This document shows, in pieces, positions 63,589-64,000 of a stretch of 64,000 nucleotides of DNA. Source of the DNA: Chromobacterium rhizoryzae (GTDB lineage Bacteria; Pseudomonadota; Gammaproteobacteria; Burkholderiales; Chromobacteriaceae). Every line of letters starts with the position of its first letter. Position 1 is the first letter of the stretch. The DNA lies in contig NZ_CP066126.1 of assembly GCF_020544465.1 (NCBI RefSeq), forward strand, positions 5,084,001 through 5,148,000, written 5' to 3'. Made by a program: the position numbers and the translations under genes. A model generated the notes under the pieces. That model ran no database searches. It was not told the origin of the DNA and saw nothing but the letters and a program-made list of their open reading frames with translations.

Positions 63589-63812
63589 CAGCGCCCGCCT
63601 CGATCGCGCCAGGCGGCGATCAGCCGCAAGCCGGCGGAGTAGCCGCCGACGATGCCGAGATAAATCAGCCAGATATCCGCGCCCAGGGTGCCGCGCAGCC
63701 CTTCCACCACGAACAAGAGCGTGGCCGCCGCGCAGGCGATGTTCGCCCACAACCGGGAATGGCTCAGCCGGCGGCCGCCGGGCCGGGTCAGCAAGTCGGA
63801 CAGACGCATCAT
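63588..63812 (-). CDS. Holin-like membrane protein (DUF2644 type)
   Basis: The protein has 74 residues with two membrane helices (about 23-41 and 46-65). Its pattern is MMRLSDLLTRPGGRRLSHSRLWANIACAAATLLF, close to the small DUF2644 phage proteins. The position between endolysin and spanins suggests a holin that releases the endolysin. It overlaps the endolysin stop by four bases (ATGA). AAGGAG lies just upstream of the start. Confidence 0.7.
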   Translation of the reverse strand: MMRLSDLLTRPGGRRLSHSRLWANIACAAATLLFVVEGLRGTLGADIWLIYLGIVGGYSAGLRLIAAWRDRGGR

Positions 63813-64000
63813 TTTTTCTCCTTGTCGAGGTCGGTCGGATTCAACTCAAAGTGGGGAAACTCGCGGAACGGCGCGTCCGGTCGGCCATACCAATTCAGGC
63901 CTAGCGCGGCGCCGATCTCGCCCATCAGCTGCCAGTGCGGATGGTGGGCGTCCCAGACCGGCTTGCCGCCGATCAGCGGCACCACGTCGAAGGCTCGCGC
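63809..64000 (-). CDS. M15-family endolysin (peptidase), C-terminal part
   Basis: The frame runs past the right edge of the window. The 63 visible residues are the C terminus of a VanY/M15-type endolysin (AFDVVPLIGGKPVWDAHHPHWQLMGEIGAALGLNWYG, then FREFPHFEL). The F-P-H-F-E-L ending and the D-x-x-H pattern carry the zinc ligand His. It would cut the peptide part of peptidoglycan to lyse the cell. The stop overlaps the holin start (63809-63812). Confidence 0.75.
   Translation of the reverse strand, partial: ARAFDVVPLIGGKPVWDAHHPHWQLMGEIGAALGLNWYGRPDAPFREFPHFELNPTDLDKEKK

Noticed and set aside
1..64000. tRNA genes, rRNA genes, CRISPR arrays, integrases, complete insertion sequences
   Set aside because: I looked for tRNA T-arm patterns, repeated spacer arrays and transposase motifs and found none that I could support.

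Overview
The window is high-GC Gram-negative chromosome that I read as Chromobacterium or a close relative in the Chromobacteriaceae (Betaproteobacteria, Neisseriales). This rests on the mix of hemXY, cyaY-lptM, pilT/pilU divergent from yggS-proC-yggT, and a family of short dispersed repeats. It is an inference from gene content; no 16S or other marker is present. I found no tRNA, rRNA, CRISPR array, integrase or complete insertion sequence.

Positions 1-43.5 kb are ordinary chromosome. They hold the end of a heme operon (hemX, hemY), frataxin cyaY, lptM, a HisC-like aminotransferase, an MgtC-family protein, a tightly packed VOC-EVE-WYL operon, a quinone oxidoreductase, a YqiA esterase, c-di-GMP enzymes (an EAL protein at 10.2 kb and a MASE1-PAS-GGDEF protein at 17.7 kb), a LysR/MFS divergent pair, a PHB-depolymerase-like secreted esterase, an orphan Fur-boxed siderophore-binding lipoprotein, rsuA, pilU and pilT, yggS-proC-yggT, a cytochrome c, a dksA of the zinc-poor type, aroG, a MocR regulator divergent from benE, an M24 aminopeptidase, a BetT-type BCCT transporter, an FAD oxidoreductase, a GlpR-like repressor, an SDR/LysR divergent pair, tyrB, a secreted C69 dipeptidase, a GNAT acetyltransferase and an AlaX-type tRNA-editing protein.

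Positions 43.6 kb to the right edge are a Mu-type contractile tail locus, entirely on the minus strand. Read in transcription order from the right edge it has an M15 endolysin, a holin, Rz with nested Rz1, a TraR-type zinc finger, an XhlA-like protein, a collar protein carrying a LamG-like domain, gp37, sheath, tube, an unusual tape-measure-position protein, N/gp43, gp44, gp45, gp46, gp47, gp48, and then four successive tail-fibre genes. Three of the fibre genes have their own tail-fibre-assembly gene, and each of the four units ends in its own intrinsic terminator. No capsid, portal, terminase or protease gene lies between the lysis and tail genes, so the locus looks like a Mu-derived tailocin (R-type bacteriocin) or a headless prophage remnant with an expandable set of receptor-binding fibres.

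The strongest unexplained signal is a family of about 105-150 bp repeats with matching inverted ends: 12 copies of type E and 3 of a related type B. Their terminal TAA/TTA very often is the stop codon of the neighbouring gene. A second signal is three parS-like palindromes (CACGTG core with GTTYC/GAAAC arms) within 28 kb.
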